64,000 nucleotides of DNA from Nematopogon swammerdamellus (GCA_946902875.1 OX336340.1:8143739-8207738), one strand, 5' to 3'; shown: positions 21,814 through 34,428, numbered from the stretch's first letter. The notes: a model not told the origin generated them from the letters alone. Numbers and translations: made by a program.

Positions 21814-23309
21814 TTTTTTTTAAACTTAGTAATGTAGTTTGATATTTACTCTAATGTTCTTTTCCTATACTGTTTTTGCATTAATTATATCTATCTTAAG
21901 TAAATAATTCAATACGTTTTACACTTTAGTGTCGTATAGCAAACAAGAGCATACTTGAAATTAATCGTTAGCGCGCAGTGTTTTACGCTTGGTCGCGCGA
22001 CGCGCGCGACACACCTCCCCTCGCCCCTCGTTCCCCTGCTATCAGCGTAATGCACTCGCTGCACCGCACCGCAACCTTCGCTAATGAGAGGGCCTTCTTT
22101 GCGGGGCGGGGTGCCCACACAACATCGCCTACATTTCTTACTATACATTTCAACACAACTGAGTGAAGTGCTGGAAAATATTATGTCTATTTATTTGATA
22201 CGATTGAATATAGTGGTAAATATTTCACCACATTTGGCTAACATGTAGTTGCCGGTTAACTCCTGCCAACTGCATGAGAAATGTCGCTTTAATAGATAGA
22301 TATTATTTTATAGATATTAAGTATATACTTTTTATTAGTGATTTATTTTTTTAGGTTTAGTTTTAATGTTTTTTTTAAGTTAGTTTAGTTTGTTAGTTTA
22401 ATATAACAGGTCTAGTTAGATTTTTATTAATTTAATATTATTGTTTTGTTTCTGTGAATAAATGTTTTGTATTTATTAATTATGTATATGCACGCACTTA
22501 ATACGCATAGCTATAAGTAGAAAACTTTATTGGTCTTTGTGAAATTATTGTAAGTACCTATTCCTTTTACGATGATTGTTTTCCAAATATTACAAAATAA
22601 AAATCACTGTTAGCCGAGACATAACCGGAAGTTGTGTAATCGGCCATTCGTCGACACAGCTGCGAACGGTCTCTGGGATAAACATTTATTGCATTTATAC
22701 CAATATATACTTTGTTGAATCGTCGATCTAAGCGAAAACAGAACATTGAAACCTCATAAAGGATGAAAGTCATTTCACATTTTATCCAAACCGTCATGCA
22801 CAAGCACCATAATTTTAAAAAGTAATTCGCGATTGAAAAATTCTTAGAGAAGGAATTATAGCACTATAACTTTGAAGAGTATGCATAAATAGTTCGAGAA
22901 ACACAAATACAGCTGTCATGATGGTCATACAAAACCGTAGATAGAATAACCTAAGAAACATAATATGTTTCTTATATTATGGCGACGTTAACTCTTCCCG
23001 AACTACTTTATTTCATATATTTGTTACAAGTAAACTTTTTTTTTTGGTTAATTTTCTAGAACAATTCTATTAATTGTAATTGGAAATGCATTATAAATGT
23101 AAACATATTAGGAGGTGTTGTACGAGTATGTACTAAAAGCACACTTGTATTTTACTAAAATTGTAATGTTTTATTATAAGCAAACTTAATGTTAGATACA
23201 ATAACAAACAACAACATATTTTCCAAGGTAATCCTTAACCTATATATTATATATTATAATTCGAAATTTATAAAATCAACCTTAAACTATATTACTAAAA
23301 TAATATTTT
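21814..23309. other. Nothing recognised
   Basis: A CG-rich patch at 21,985-22,110 (TCGCGCGACGCGCGCGAC) could be regulatory or part of an exon, but no frame supports it. AT-rich elsewhere. Confidence 0.3.
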
Positions 23310-23580
23310 AATAAAGTGCTGCCATCTCTACGATTTACGCCAAAATAAAGACGAGCATAATATACTTTCATAAGTTTCATATAAATAGGTGCTGAAAAAG
23401 CGCGACATCTAGTGGTGAAAACCCATACTGTCTCAACTGATAAGAAACTTCATAGAGTATAGTCAATACTGCCGCCTAGCGGTGGAAAACGGAACCCAGT
23501 GTTTCAAGTGCGGAAAACTACGAATGATATTTTTAGGAAATGCCGCTAGATGGCGTGCGCTTAGTTGTTGTGGTGAAAGT
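23310..23580. promoter_or_regulatory. Cluster of CTCF-like motifs in a dispersed repeat
   Basis: The stretch contains CACCACTAGATGTCGC on the minus strand (23,402-23,417), CCGCCTAGCGG (23,472-23,482) and CCGCTAGATGGCGTGC on plus (23,543-23,558). The core TAGATGGCG recurs in the (GTCY)n elements. These resemble the conserved CTCF consensus (CCASYAGRKGGC), within one or two mismatches, in divergent orientation. Binding is not shown by sequence. Confidence 0.4.
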
Positions 23581-25443
23581 ATTATCTTTAAATTTATAGT
23601 TTTACTAGTTGTGCCCGTGGCTCCGCTGGCGGGAACAGTCTAGGAAAACTCTATATTAAATCGGTTAAGTAGTTATACATGAAAGCTAATCGAATTGGTA
23701 GATTTTTTCCGACTGCGTTCACATGATGACATGATGATTGCGGAGATATTTCGTATTACATACGTAATAAAAATAGCAAGTAAATAAAGTGAGCTCTTCT
23801 TGAATTATAACGAACATACATACGTACAGGCGGCAGACGTTGAATTAATAATATGTTGGGATAGTTTTAAAAATGTAATTGAAAAATTATATACATCACA
23901 CACGCTGAATCCCGACAATCGGGGTAAGCAGAGTAATCGGTGTTGTGCTGCAAAAACTCTGGTAAACTACAGCGCAACACCGACCACCACGTTTCGCAAA
24001 GTATTCGAACAAGATTCAATCGATCAAGCAGCAAGTAAGGCACGAAGGCAAGTGCTGCATGACTCGGTGTAAGTACCGTGCCAAGGTGAGAGGTAGAAAA
24101 TTATACATTTTTAATTTTGTATTCATTTTATATCAAATAAATCCTTAACTTTATTATTGCGTTAATAAGATTTATGCAAAGTCTGTGGACATACATTTAT
24201 TAAATAAATACTAATATTTCAGTACTCAGAAATAGTCAAATTTTCTCACCGTAAACATTGATTTATTCTCGAATCAAGACCTCTTACCTGAAAATAAAGG
24301 AAAAAAGGTATTAGAATGACAATTTGCGTCCATTCAATGCTCGCTTATTTGCGCTATCTATATCACTTGGTAATCTGAAATTTTACACACTTCGTTATAA
24401 GCGAATAAACTAATAGCTATATGAGAAGCCTCGGGAAAAACTGGTTATAAATAAATATTTTCTCTAATTAGGCTTACAAATCGTCCTTGCCATTATGTGC
24501 AGGCAACCCTCATATATCCGTCTGACCTTTCAGGAGGGTCTATGTTACATACGAGTAGGTATGTACATCGTTGATTAGACCCACGTACGAGGTACACTCA
24601 TGTGATAAATTTAAGCTACACCTGTGCGTCCTTATCTACCACGTTTCACAGTTCCTGAATAAATAGTTTTTAGGTAAGTTAGATTTTAGCATTACTTAGT
24701 TATTTGTAAGACGTGTTTCTTATACACACGTAGATATATTTACATGGAGCTTATTTATGCAAAGTAGGTACTGCAGTAGTACAATGCAATACTAATAAAA
24801 AAAAAAAAAAAAATCAATATCTGTATATTTCATTTTAACATGACTGCAGTATTGACATAACGCAGCTGTTACAAAAATTTACTCTTTTAAATATAGAAAT
24901 AATATACAAATTTTAAACATTGTAAAAAAAATATTCGGTTTCATAACTAACATGACTTTTGCCTTTCCAGAACTAAGGGCACATTTAAAAAAATGTACAG
25001 CACTTGGGAATTCAGTGAATGTTTCTTTGAAGACTGCCGGTACATACTTCAGGAAAATAAGCAAAACGTGGCTAAACCACCTCAACAAAGGTACATTAAT
25101 CAAGGGATTTAGGGACGGGCCAGAGAGCGAAGGAAGACAGGCCGGACGTGTGAGTGAGGGCTATAATTACCTACGAATGAGGGAAATATCATGGGAACAC
25201 ATAATCCTCCTCTCAACCCTTTGGCGTAGATAGACAGCGCAAGATCTGTTTCGAAAATTAATAGCTACTTATAACAATCAATATAATGGTTCATGAATCA
25301 TATGAAATTGAGGGAAATATAAATAGAAGTGTGTATGCAAAAATTAAGAGACTATGTACAATAAACTTAAATGTATATCATTTTGGCACTGTCAGTCTAT
25401 AGAGTCACACATATAAACATGTGTCAACAAGCACAATATGCTT
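23581..25443. other. Mostly unrecognised
   Basis: Includes a poly-A at about 24,798-24,814 and a motif at 23,605-23,640 (GTGCCCGTGGCTCCGCTGGC) like the ends of the 56.1-56.7 kb repeats. Open frames at 23,800-24,072 and 24,952-25,233 show no known family. Confidence 0.3.
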
Positions 25444-25544
25444 GTTTTCACAAAAAAAAAAAAACGACCAAATGAGATATTTCCGCACCACAAAAAAAAG
25501 GTTATAAACACGTTTCTTAATATTTCACTTTTTTAATTGTTTGC

Positions 25545-25705
25545 TGTTATCCGTCAAAATATTCTGTGAAAATTTCAACCGGCTATTACGGTTCCAAAGA
25601 TACAGCCATCGGACGGACGGACAGACGGACAGACAGACGGACAGACAGGCGTTGTAGGCTTAGTAATAGGCTTTCGTACGGGGCATGGAAACCTATATAT
25701 TAAAA
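25545..25705 (+). repeat. (GTCY)n-bearing element, 5'-truncated
   Basis: Contains ATTCTGTGAAAATTTCAACC, TACGGTTCCAAAGATACAGCC, a GGAC/AGAC microsatellite (25,614-25,650) and GGCTTAGTAATAGGCTTTCG. The same order is in copies at 32.1, 34.1, 35.2 and 57.4 kb. It ends beside ATAGAAAGCGCGAAATGT, a degraded LINE 3' terminus. Confidence 0.75.
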
Positions 25706-27043
25706 TAGTTTTATAGAAAGCGCGAAATGTAACAACATCTCGCCTATTCATAGATAGATAACGATGCTCGCAGACAAAACACTACTCACACCTCTCTAAG
25801 TAGGCCACAGGTAAAACTTGGGAGGAATTAATGGGCAGGATCTGTGAATAAATTACCTAGATACCCGATAAGCACACTCCCGCGGTAGAATTGTAAAAAA
25901 CTACTCAAGTATGTCGGTTTAATAAAAAAAAGTTATCAAACTAAATCAGTTTTACTATTTTAGACACATTCCACATTTAGCCATACTATTATCTTGAATT
26001 CTTTGATAGCAAGCTAATAAAGATATTTTGCAAATCATATAATGTTATAGATATCTATCAGCTGTGAAATGAAACAGTAGTTTACAAACAGTAGTAGGCA
26101 GGAGTCCAAGTTGCAAATGGTGCTATTTTAATGAACGCCAAAGTCTGTAGTAATAATCTTGCCGTCAGACTTTCTCGATTTAGCGCCTGAAAATAATAAA
26201 ACTCTCATTACACACGGAGCTCGATAAATTGTTACTGCCTGCGATTTGGGAACGTTCTCTGGTATTTAGTAAAGTTTGCCGTTCTACGCCAGTTTAACTT
26301 CACTACAAATCCATAAAGCTGGGAACGGATGTGAAAGTCAAGGAACAAACGATTGACAATCATTTGCAAACGTGTGAGTAGGTGATTGTAGAGACGTATG
26401 TAAATATATCAGTTTGATTTTTAATTAAGCATTTTGATAAACGACTGCTCTTGACTGGGTTTAATTAAAACTATGTTTTCTTTTCCTTACTTTGGTACAG
26501 TTACATGATCCATAGGTCCGACAGGAGCGTGGTGCGCTGTGGCTGACATCACGGGTTTAGCAAATAATGGGCATTCATGTCAGGTTCGATACAAACAGTT
26601 CTTTCTACATATGTGTTTATTGAGGAATAGAGTGTGTCGTTACGCGTTCTGGCTGCCGCGTCGAGGCGGTGCGGGGACATGGAAAATAATAACGGAAAAC
26701 TATATATCTTTACCCGATTTTTCACTTATGGTTTGGAAAATACACGCAGGCTTGTAAAAACTGGCAACATTAAGCGTCATTTCAAGTATGAAATGAAATG
26801 AAAACTAGATTTTGTTAATACTTTGAGTACGAAAAGACCTAGACTTTATTTATTTTAGAAGTACGTAAAGAATATTTTATGTTGCACATTGAATGTTCTA
26901 CAATTATACTACCTTAATAAATAGTTTCCAAGGTAAAGTCATCCTTGACGAAGACGACACATTTTACTTGGCGCGTTTCTTCCTAAGATATATCTCACTG
27001 TCGAGTAGGTGTGCACTAGAAGGATGGCGAGCTTAGGCTCCTA
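25706..27043. other. Nothing recognised
   Basis: No repeat or gene supported. A CG-rich short frame at 26,640-26,680 is unassigned. Confidence 0.3.
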
Positions 27044-27646
27044 ATGAAAATTGGCGTTGTTTACGAGCTCGCGACTAGCGACGCGACGCTGCCGTCGCGA
27101 CGCGTCGTCGGCAGATTTATATCGTTTTGTTACGAAGAACTACAATATTGGAACATTCATCAAATAATACAGGACAACAATTCGATAGGTAACGAAGTTC
27201 GGCTGTCTCCTGTAGCGTACCTGTTTAGTCTGTCTAGTCTACACATCGGTTTTTTCCAAATCAAGTATTTTCCCGCGAAGAAAAATACAAATATAAGGCT
27301 TTCTTTTAGGAGTTCGATTCGAAATATTTTAAAAATAATTTCTAGGAAAAAAAAAAACAAAACAGTAGCTCGCTTTGACCTTCTCAAACACTGTGTGAAG
27401 GTTTTTATAAAATTTTTTCCCGAAAACAATGTTCTCGAATTTGTATTTCTTTCTTCAGAAAAGCCTATAAAGGTGGATTTGGGCGATATATTGTTTCCTT
27501 GTGAACCTCTTATTGCGGTGAGCTGCGCACCTGACCTGTCGGGGATAAAAATCACGTTTATCTCATTATTATTATCTCCCTACTTCTTTCCTTCGTATAT
27601 TTTTACTTTGCGCCTACAAAAAACAATATGTGCCGTCAGCTCTTAG
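27044..27646 (+). other. Longest open frame in window (200 codons), unknown
   Basis: This is the longest uninterrupted frame in the window. It begins MKIGVVYELATSDATLPSRR and includes a basic run (SRKKKNKTVARFDLL, about residues 105-120). I recognise no domain, and the antisense strand is open for 131 codons over the same stretch, which argues against selection on this frame. Its 5' 80 bases are CG-rich. It ends directly at a MITE. It could be a fragment of a host or TE gene, but chance is the more likely reading. Confidence 0.2.
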
Positions 27647-27780
27647 CGCGTCTTGCACCAACACGAGTTTAAAGTTAAGTAGCGAGTTATGGATTTAAAC
27701 GCGGTTCACACATACAACGGGTGCTAGTTTAACGAGTTAAACTGGTTTATATATTAAACTCGTGTTGGTGCAAGTCGGCC
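27646..27780. mobile_element. PIF/Harbinger-like MITE, copy 1
   Basis: 135 bp, with TIRs of roughly 24 bp (CTTGCACCAACACGAGTTTA at left; complement at right), flanked by TTA at 27,643-27,645 and 27,781-27,783. A 3-bp TWA target duplication is characteristic of PIF/Harbinger. Internal: GCGAGTTATGGATTTAAACG. Confidence 0.75.
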
Positions 27781-27917
27781 TTAGTAGGTACTCCTGTGAA
27801 ATCTTGTCAAACTCACGAGTTAACTATTTTTCGTTCGATATTTTGTGTAACCGTACCTTCCTCTAGTGTAATCCATTGACTTTTTGGTACATTCATTTGC
27901 TATAAATATGGTATTAA

Positions 27918-28062
27918 TGCCCACTTGCACCAACACGAGTTTAGAGTTAAGTAGCGAGTTATGGATTTAAACGCGGTTTAAACGCGGTTCCCACATACAA
28001 CGGGTGCTAGCTTAACGAGTTAAACTGGTTTATAGTTAAATTCGTGTTGGTGCAAGTGGGCC
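27918..28062. mobile_element. PIF/Harbinger-like MITE, copy 2
   Basis: 145 bp, same family as copy 1, flanked by TAA (27,915-27,917 and 28,063-28,065). TIR has the fuller form GCCCACTTGCACCAACACGA. It is about 10 bp longer because TTTAAACGCGG is tandemly repeated inside. Confidence 0.8.
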
Positions 28063-28065
28063 TAA

Positions 28066-28334
28066 GAAAGGTAGACAATTTGAGCCTAAGTATTAGAATT
28101 TGGTAAAAAAACGTTTACTTTAAATTTAACTTGAGTTTTTTTTATAGATTTTTTTCTTCAGAACTATGTATACCTAGTACCTAGCTTGTGAGAATTAGCA
28201 AATGAATTTCTTAGAAAGTCCGTCCATGTCATCCATTACATTGAAATTAAACAGTTTTGCTGGTAGGTACATCATTATTTTAATAGATTTATAATAGTTT
28301 TGGATAGGTAGCTTTCGCTTATGTTTGATTTTTT
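28066..28334. other. Nothing recognised
   Basis: AT-rich DNA between two mobile elements. Confidence 0.3.
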
Positions 28335-28665
28335 TTTTTTTTTTTTATGGAATCTGACACGGTTGGCTACATCACCTACAACATCCGTTATGTCAGCCCA
28401 TAACACCGGGTGAACTTGGTGCCACGTCAGTGCTTCCCTTCGGTCGTGCCGGCTACACTGAACTGGACGGAAAACACAAACTATTTACATAGCCGTTTCG
28501 ACCGACCTTTCATTCAGTGCGGTGGTACCAACCCGGGCGGGTTAAACCCTACCACCTAGTAATATAAGAAGGGAGTCATATCCCTTAGTCGCCTTTTACG
28601 ACATACACGGGGAGAGATGCAGCGGGGCTATTCTTTTAAGGTACCGGCCCCACACGGTTGATATT
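28335..28665 (-). repeat. SINE-like element (family A2), full length
   Basis: Minus strand starts ACCGTGTGGGGCCGGTACC and ends TTCCATAAAA with a poly-A (T run at 28,328-28,346 on plus). It is close to the 20,195-20,525 copy. Same 3' half as the tRNA/5S SINEs. Confidence 0.8.
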
Positions 28666-31084
28666 TATAATGTCTACCAATCTGTATATCCATCCGCGAG
28701 CTTGGGATAACCAATTTGGCGGATAGCGCATCGTAAATAGAGTCTAAGGAAGCCAACAGGCAAAGAGGATACAACCTTCCCCAAGCTAAATCTGTTTTAA
28801 TATAAACACTAAGTTCCGTCAAAGTTTAGAGTATATCGCCACTCTCTGTTTAATATTTTCCTTGTTACTTGCGCCCCAGCATTTTCTGCAGGGGCGGGGC
28901 GGGGTGGGAGTGGCGTGAGCCTCGGGGTTGGTTATTGCTTCGCTTTCTGCAGCAATTATATGAACAAAAGAAGAGCCGCCATACTGGATGCGACTGCGGT
29001 AACCGTTCGTGCCGTATCATGCATCTCGCACAAATAAATTCCGGATTTGGCCGCAACGAAAACGGACACTTTTTAATTAGATAAATAATGTGGGTAAGTG
29101 CTTTCGGAAAAACCTTTTTATTAAAAATTTTTTAACGTTGTAAAATATGTTAATGACACACTTCTTTTACACTAAATAAGTACATAAGTAAATAAGTACA
29201 CAAATCTAATGTTTATTAGTTTTGAGTGTTAGAGACCGCGACATATGGCTAGACAAACACCTACACGAGAGATTGTTTTAGTATGCGGCTCTTAAACTAA
29301 TGATCATTAAGTGATATGGAGATTCTAACATAGAACTGGAGAATTTCTTAATGTAATTTAATGTATATCCAAACTTCATTATTTTCAAAATAACTCAGTA
29401 TAATATATTAAAACAATTTTGATAAACCCCAAATAAGATTAAAGGACCCACTGTTTAAATATACTCGCCCCGAAACTCGTTAACTGTTCAAAACTTTTGT
29501 ATATTGGTTCAGTGAGGGAGTGAGATCAGGTGATCTGATATTCGTCAATGAACTGTCAATTCATTCACAATGAGCCGTCAGACCAAACATTGGACTAGGT
29601 CGCGTCTCGCAATGTCGACTTGTTGAATTCGACAGTCAACAATTTTTTCGACAATGCTTCTTTTTCTTCTTTACTATTAAAAGATTTCTTCGAAAATAGT
29701 CTGCGTCACTTACATATTCCCGACAATTAATATCTGCCAGCAAGGCCGCGGGCCGAGTTTTTTCCGCACGGATGTCTCACAGCGCTTGATATTTTCATTG
29801 CTCAAGAAAATATTTTTCATGTTTATATTCGCGAAGTATGAGAGTTTGTCAAAAAGTTAGCGGCTGGTTTGGTAATTTATGTAGCTCCACCCGGATTGAC
29901 GTCAGCAGTTGATAGGAAGCCCTCTCATTATTCATATATTATGTAAGTGGCCTTCAGCTCCTTTGTGTATTAATTTGCGAAATTTTGCGGTTCGTTTTAA
30001 TAGCACAAAATCAATTGCGCAACATCAGCTAAGTAGGGATTAATTGAGCTGTGGAATACTTAGGTTCCTTAATTTAACCTCATTCGTTTCGGTGAAACAA
30101 ATTTCAGCTTCAGTAAAATGTTCAAATTGTGCGGACGAGACAAAAGACGGTATAGTGGCTCAAACATTTCTTAAATTTTCTTTCATAATTAGGTATTATA
30201 AATCGACAGTGTGACTCACAGTTATAATTTCAAAAAGAGTTATAGCTATAGCACGCTTCATTGCTCCACAAATATTTTACATGAACAGCAAATTCAGGAC
30301 AAACACGGATGCAGGTTTCTTGCTCTCAGAAAGAATCTTAGTTGTTATACTAATCGCTTGCGGCGGCGGCGGGGCGGCCCCGCGCGCTGCTGCCGCGGAT
30401 AGCGCGGTTTGCTTCATAAAATTTCTTGCAAGGAAAACACGTGCCGCGTCGCGCTGTTCCGCTGCAGTTCAGTGTCGCACGTGTGGCACCACCTATAAAA
30501 AGGTTCATTCTAGACACCCTTTGAGTCTTAATTTCCGTAAAAAATTGATATTTCTAGTTTCATCTACAAAATAACAGAGACAAAACTCATACTAATCTAA
30601 CGGAACGCCTACATATGCGTTGTAACAACCGCAATGTCGTGGACTGCTCGCCAAATTCCAGTCACATGCTCTCAGATTCTGGAATGGCATAAAACTGTCA
30701 GCGAACTGTCCCACCCGTCCCGTTAGACCGAAACTGTTCTATTTCTGGAGCAAACGGTCTTGAGACTTTGCCTGTAACTACAAAATAATAAGAGATTTTT
30801 TTCTCTGCACGTTATAAGAACAGAGAAATGGAACATTTACAAAATGTTTATTTACTAGCTTAAGCTCGCGACCTAGCTCTTTGGTCGCGTTAAAGACGAT
30901 TTTCAAAAACCTTCGTAGATATTGAATAACGCAACGCATGGCGAACTAAGGATTAAGTTTTGTGGTTACTGGAATGACGTAGTCTATATGTAGGTTTGTC
31001 AATCAGGTCGAAAACCTGGGCAGGGGATGCACCCCTATAAAATCGACCTACCGAGGATGCGCACAAACTGGTTCTGTAGAACTG
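28666..31084. other. Nothing recognised
   Basis: No clear repeat. CG-rich patches at 28,880-28,925 and 30,358-30,410 (GCGGCGGCGGGGCGGCC) could be regulatory. The 97-codon frame across the second patch is alanine-rich because of composition. Confidence 0.3.
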
Positions 31085-31310
31085 TATGGAATATATAACT
31101 GGAAAATGTGGAACGCACTCCCTGCTCATATATTTCCTCCCAAGTAAAGCCTGGGGTTTTTCAAAAGGGGCGTGAAAAGGCTCCTGTCAGGCCGGCATGG
31201 CATTCGCAAACCCCGTACATCACAGAATGTCCATGGGCATCGTAAGCCACCTACTCGTAAGTGAAACGGTGCCACATGTCGCGCTTTCTATAAAAAAACA
31301 AAAAACCTAG
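31085..31310 (+). pseudogene. LINE 3' end with poly-A
   Basis: Plus strand: WKMWNALPAHIFPPK, stop, SLGFFKRGVKRLLSGRHGI. It is the same C-terminus as at 12,642-12,990, with one internal stop. DNA ends ACATGTCGCGCTTTCTAT and an A-rich tail (31,292-31,310). Confidence 0.75.
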
Positions 31311-32137
31311 ATATGTAACTAAATAGTTGACTGGTGTTCTAGCTCGAAGAAATCTATTCCGAAAACGAGGAGGTGTGGGCCGAACGAGTGGTTAAACTTA
31401 TATTTTATTACACTTGTATGCCGTGCAGAAGGCGGACTTATTGCAGAGTGCAATATTTTATTCCATTTGTATTCATTACCGCTCAGGTTTCCATACCGTG
31501 TCTTCCTTCGCTGGGTAGTAACAGATAAAATAAATTTGTGCTCTCTTGGTAAAAAAATAAGAGTAATTGGTCAATTAAGTTGACGGCGAAGAAATAAACA
31601 ATCCCACTATCTGTTCGAGGAACCTACATGCTGAGCAGAGACTAAAATACTCCAATAGTCTTGCAGGCCCACCTCGCTGATCGATTCTAAAACTATGCTA
31701 TCTACACATTTTATATATTGAAGTTTGAGCAATTCAACTTTCGAATAGTCTAGATATAAAGGCGAAGCAATTCGATGCGGAGCGATGTTAGTAAATTCAT
31801 ATAAAGAACGCATACATACATATTTCATGCTCGTATCATAGGAACAGCCGCTATTCCTCGTTGCAATTTCAACCCATGGAAATAAATACCGAGAAACAAC
31901 ATGCCTACCTTGTCATCAACTTAAATTTGTTACATCATTTGTTCCGCATGCACTACATTTGCAGCGGATAGAAGATACGCAATTAACTAAGTGCGAGCGA
32001 GATATAAATGAGGGTGTTTCTGTAAATACCTCCAGCGCTTCAGAGAGTGATTCTCTATGTCAAACTGAACAAAATTTTCGCAAAAATGTTTACGAAATTG
32101 GAAAAACTAAATTTTAATCTCCAATTTTAGGCAAAAC
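31311..32137. other. Nothing recognised
   Basis: No gene or repeat supported. Confidence 0.3.
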
Positions 32138-32515
32138 GATGTAGAAAACCGGCCAAGTGCGAGTCGTACTCCCCGCACCGAGGTTTGAGTACCACTACGT
32201 ATTACTCAGTATCATGCCATCTATCGGTGAAAATTAATGCTTTTGCTGTTAAAATGTTTAGATAATTCGGTAGATGGCGGTTTTATGACAATTAAGGGAT
32301 TTGTCTGGGACCCCCTTAATTGTTTGCCTTTTTCTGTTTTTATTGTTATATCCAACATAATAACAAATATTCTGTGAAAATTTCAACCTGCTACCTATTA
32401 CGGTTCCAAAGACACCATCGGACGGACGGACGGACAGACAGAGACAGACAGACAGCAGACGGCGGCGTAGGCTTAGTAATAGGTTTCCGTACCGTACGGA
32501 AACCTAAAAACCTTT
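32138..32515 (+). repeat. (GTCY)n-bearing element, nearly complete
   Basis: Begins AACCGGCCAAGTGCGAGTCG, then TGCCATCTATCGGTGA (32,216) and GTAGATGGCGG (about 32,272), GGGACCCCCTTAATTGTTTG, ATTCTGTGAAAATTTCAACC, a CGGA/CAGA microsatellite (32,420-32,462) and GGCTTAGTAATAGG. The pair of ATCTA-type motifs is a CTCF-like core (see 23,310). No coding. Confidence 0.8.
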
Positions 32516-33839
32516 CTAATTTCGCATTAGTTTTTTTGGCAAAAGTTGCTAATTTGACGTACATAATAACTACTTGAAGCGCATCACTGTATACGTGTGA
32601 TTCCGTCTTTGTGCACTTTTATTTTTACGCTTTGAGAAGTTGATGCCGCTTCTAAGTACTTACATTCATGGTTCAACCGAGACTCGAGAGCAAACGACCC
32701 TCCGCGATCGTCTCAGAAAAGCAAAGCACCGCGTTAATGAGCCGCATACAAAGAAGTGAAATGTAAAGAACTGTCGTTGTCATACATTCTATTGAAACAT
32801 TTTCATGTGTAAACACCTTATATCTCAAGCATTTCAAGTGTACAATATTGTGACACAGATATTGTTTCAAATTCCGTTTCCACGCACACCATTTATAACA
32901 TCTGTTCACTTGCTCGACGACTTAATGCCCTTTTATCTGTTTTATTTATTTGACCGAATATGTTTCCGCAGTCGGAACCCTCAATTAAGCCTTTTTGTTC
33001 AGAAATGGCGCGCGAATATATAAATTTGCTCGTTATGAAATCTTCCATTTTGTTAGAACGGGAAATAGTTCCATATTGTGCTGCAAGCAAATAATTCGGA
33101 AGGAAAGAACGGAATATATTTTTATTTTTAAAGGAAATTTTGTTTACTTTTAAACGCTAATAAAAAAAAACAATCTCATCAATTCTCACTTAAGCCTCAG
33201 TTAACCTTAACCGATCGGTTATAGTGACTATTCTCATACATTTTAACAGACGATTGAAAAATCGGCCGTAATAATACCTAACTCAATAGATGCCCGTTAT
33301 ATTTTATTAAAGTACATACTCGCACGATTACATGAAATGAAGTCTTTATATACACTAATGGAAGAGTCTTTATAGAAACGTGTGAATTTTGTGAAAAGTT
33401 AAAACTTCTAAGTATTGGATGCAGAAAGCACAAATATTTCTGATTTTTCAGAAATATTTGTACAGGAATTTCTTCAGAAATTAGTAAAACTCGAGCTCTC
33501 TTCATTTTCTTTTCCAAGTCCCGACCGAGTGCGAACATATTTTGACAATTTCTTGCTATTTGTGAAGTTAGTCACCCAGAATGATTTAATAATTTTGTGA
33601 CTTAACTTCTTGCGGAATAAACTTTTATAATTTTGTGACTTAACTTAATACTTGTTGAATTAATGTTCTCTTGAAAGAAGTAAAACGAACGATGTCTTTT
33701 TATTTGCGTCTTCATTCGCGCAAGAGACCGCCAATCTTGGCAAAATATTTGAAATTGTGTTATTGTAATTTAGCTAGGGAATCAACCGTACTGCTAGGTA
33801 TACTGGCCTCATGGGCATCGAAATCCTTAATATAATAAA
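32516..33839. other. Mostly unrecognised
   Basis: A short direct repeat AATTTTGTGACTTAACTT occurs at 33,591 and 33,633. Otherwise no element seen. Confidence 0.3.
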
Positions 33840-34130
33840 AACAAATAGGTAATTGGGAGTCAGACTCTCGCACCGAATTTTCCGTACCACCACGTTACTT
33901 TATAGTTGCACTCGCGTATCATGCCATCTATCGGTGACCGTTCATATGTTTGTTGATATAATGTTTGGATAATTCTGTAGATGGCGCTCTTCTGCAAATT
34001 ATAATACTTATATGGAGACTTAATTTTTTACTTTTTTGTTTTTTTTTTATATTTGTTACGATGTCCGCCATATTAAAACATATTCTGTGAAAATTTCATC
34101 CGGCCACCTATTACGATTTCAAAGACCCAG
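33840..34130 (+). repeat. (GTCY)n element, 5' part
   Basis: Contains CACCGAATTTTCCGTACC, TGCCATCTATCGGTGACC (33,923) and CTGTAGATGGCGC (33,975), then runs directly into a second copy at 34,140. Confidence 0.65.
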
Positions 34131-34139
34131 CCATTTATT

Positions 34140-34428
34140 TAGGGACTTTTTGGGACCCCCTTAATTGTTTGCATTTTTCTGTTTTTATTGTTATATCCAA
34201 CATAATAACAAATATTCTGTGAAAATTTCAACCTGCTAATTTGTTTGATTATCTTTATTTATTGAAGTTATTAATAAAATGTCATATGGATTACCTGCTA
34301 CCTATTACGGTTCCAAAGATACAGGCATCGGACGGACGGATGAACAGACAGACAGACAGACAGACAGACGGCGTACGCTTAGTAATAGGCTTCCGTACGG
34401 GGTTCGGAAATGTAATACTGTGTGGGCC
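34140..34428 (+). repeat. (GTCY)n element, second copy, with small insert
   Basis: Follows the copy before it. Starts GGGACCCCCTTAATTGTTTG and ends GGCTTCCGTACGGGG, with microsatellite (GACA)n at 34,335-34,372. It is interrupted at 34,238 by a 62-bp insert (below). Confidence 0.7.
34238..34299. mobile_element. 62-bp insert with 7-bp target repeat
   Basis: ACCTGCT is at 34,231-34,237 and again at 34,293-34,299. The copy at 32,380-32,400 has AACCTGCTACCTATTACGG with no interruption. The insert core (AATTTGTTTGATTATC and on) is AT-rich and has no TIR I can see. Alternative: filler DNA from repair. Confidence 0.65.

Noticed and set aside
27044..27646. 200-codon frame as a protein-coding gene
   Set aside because: No domain recognised, antisense strand is also open for 131 codons, composition looks AT-driven; kept only as a low-confidence note.
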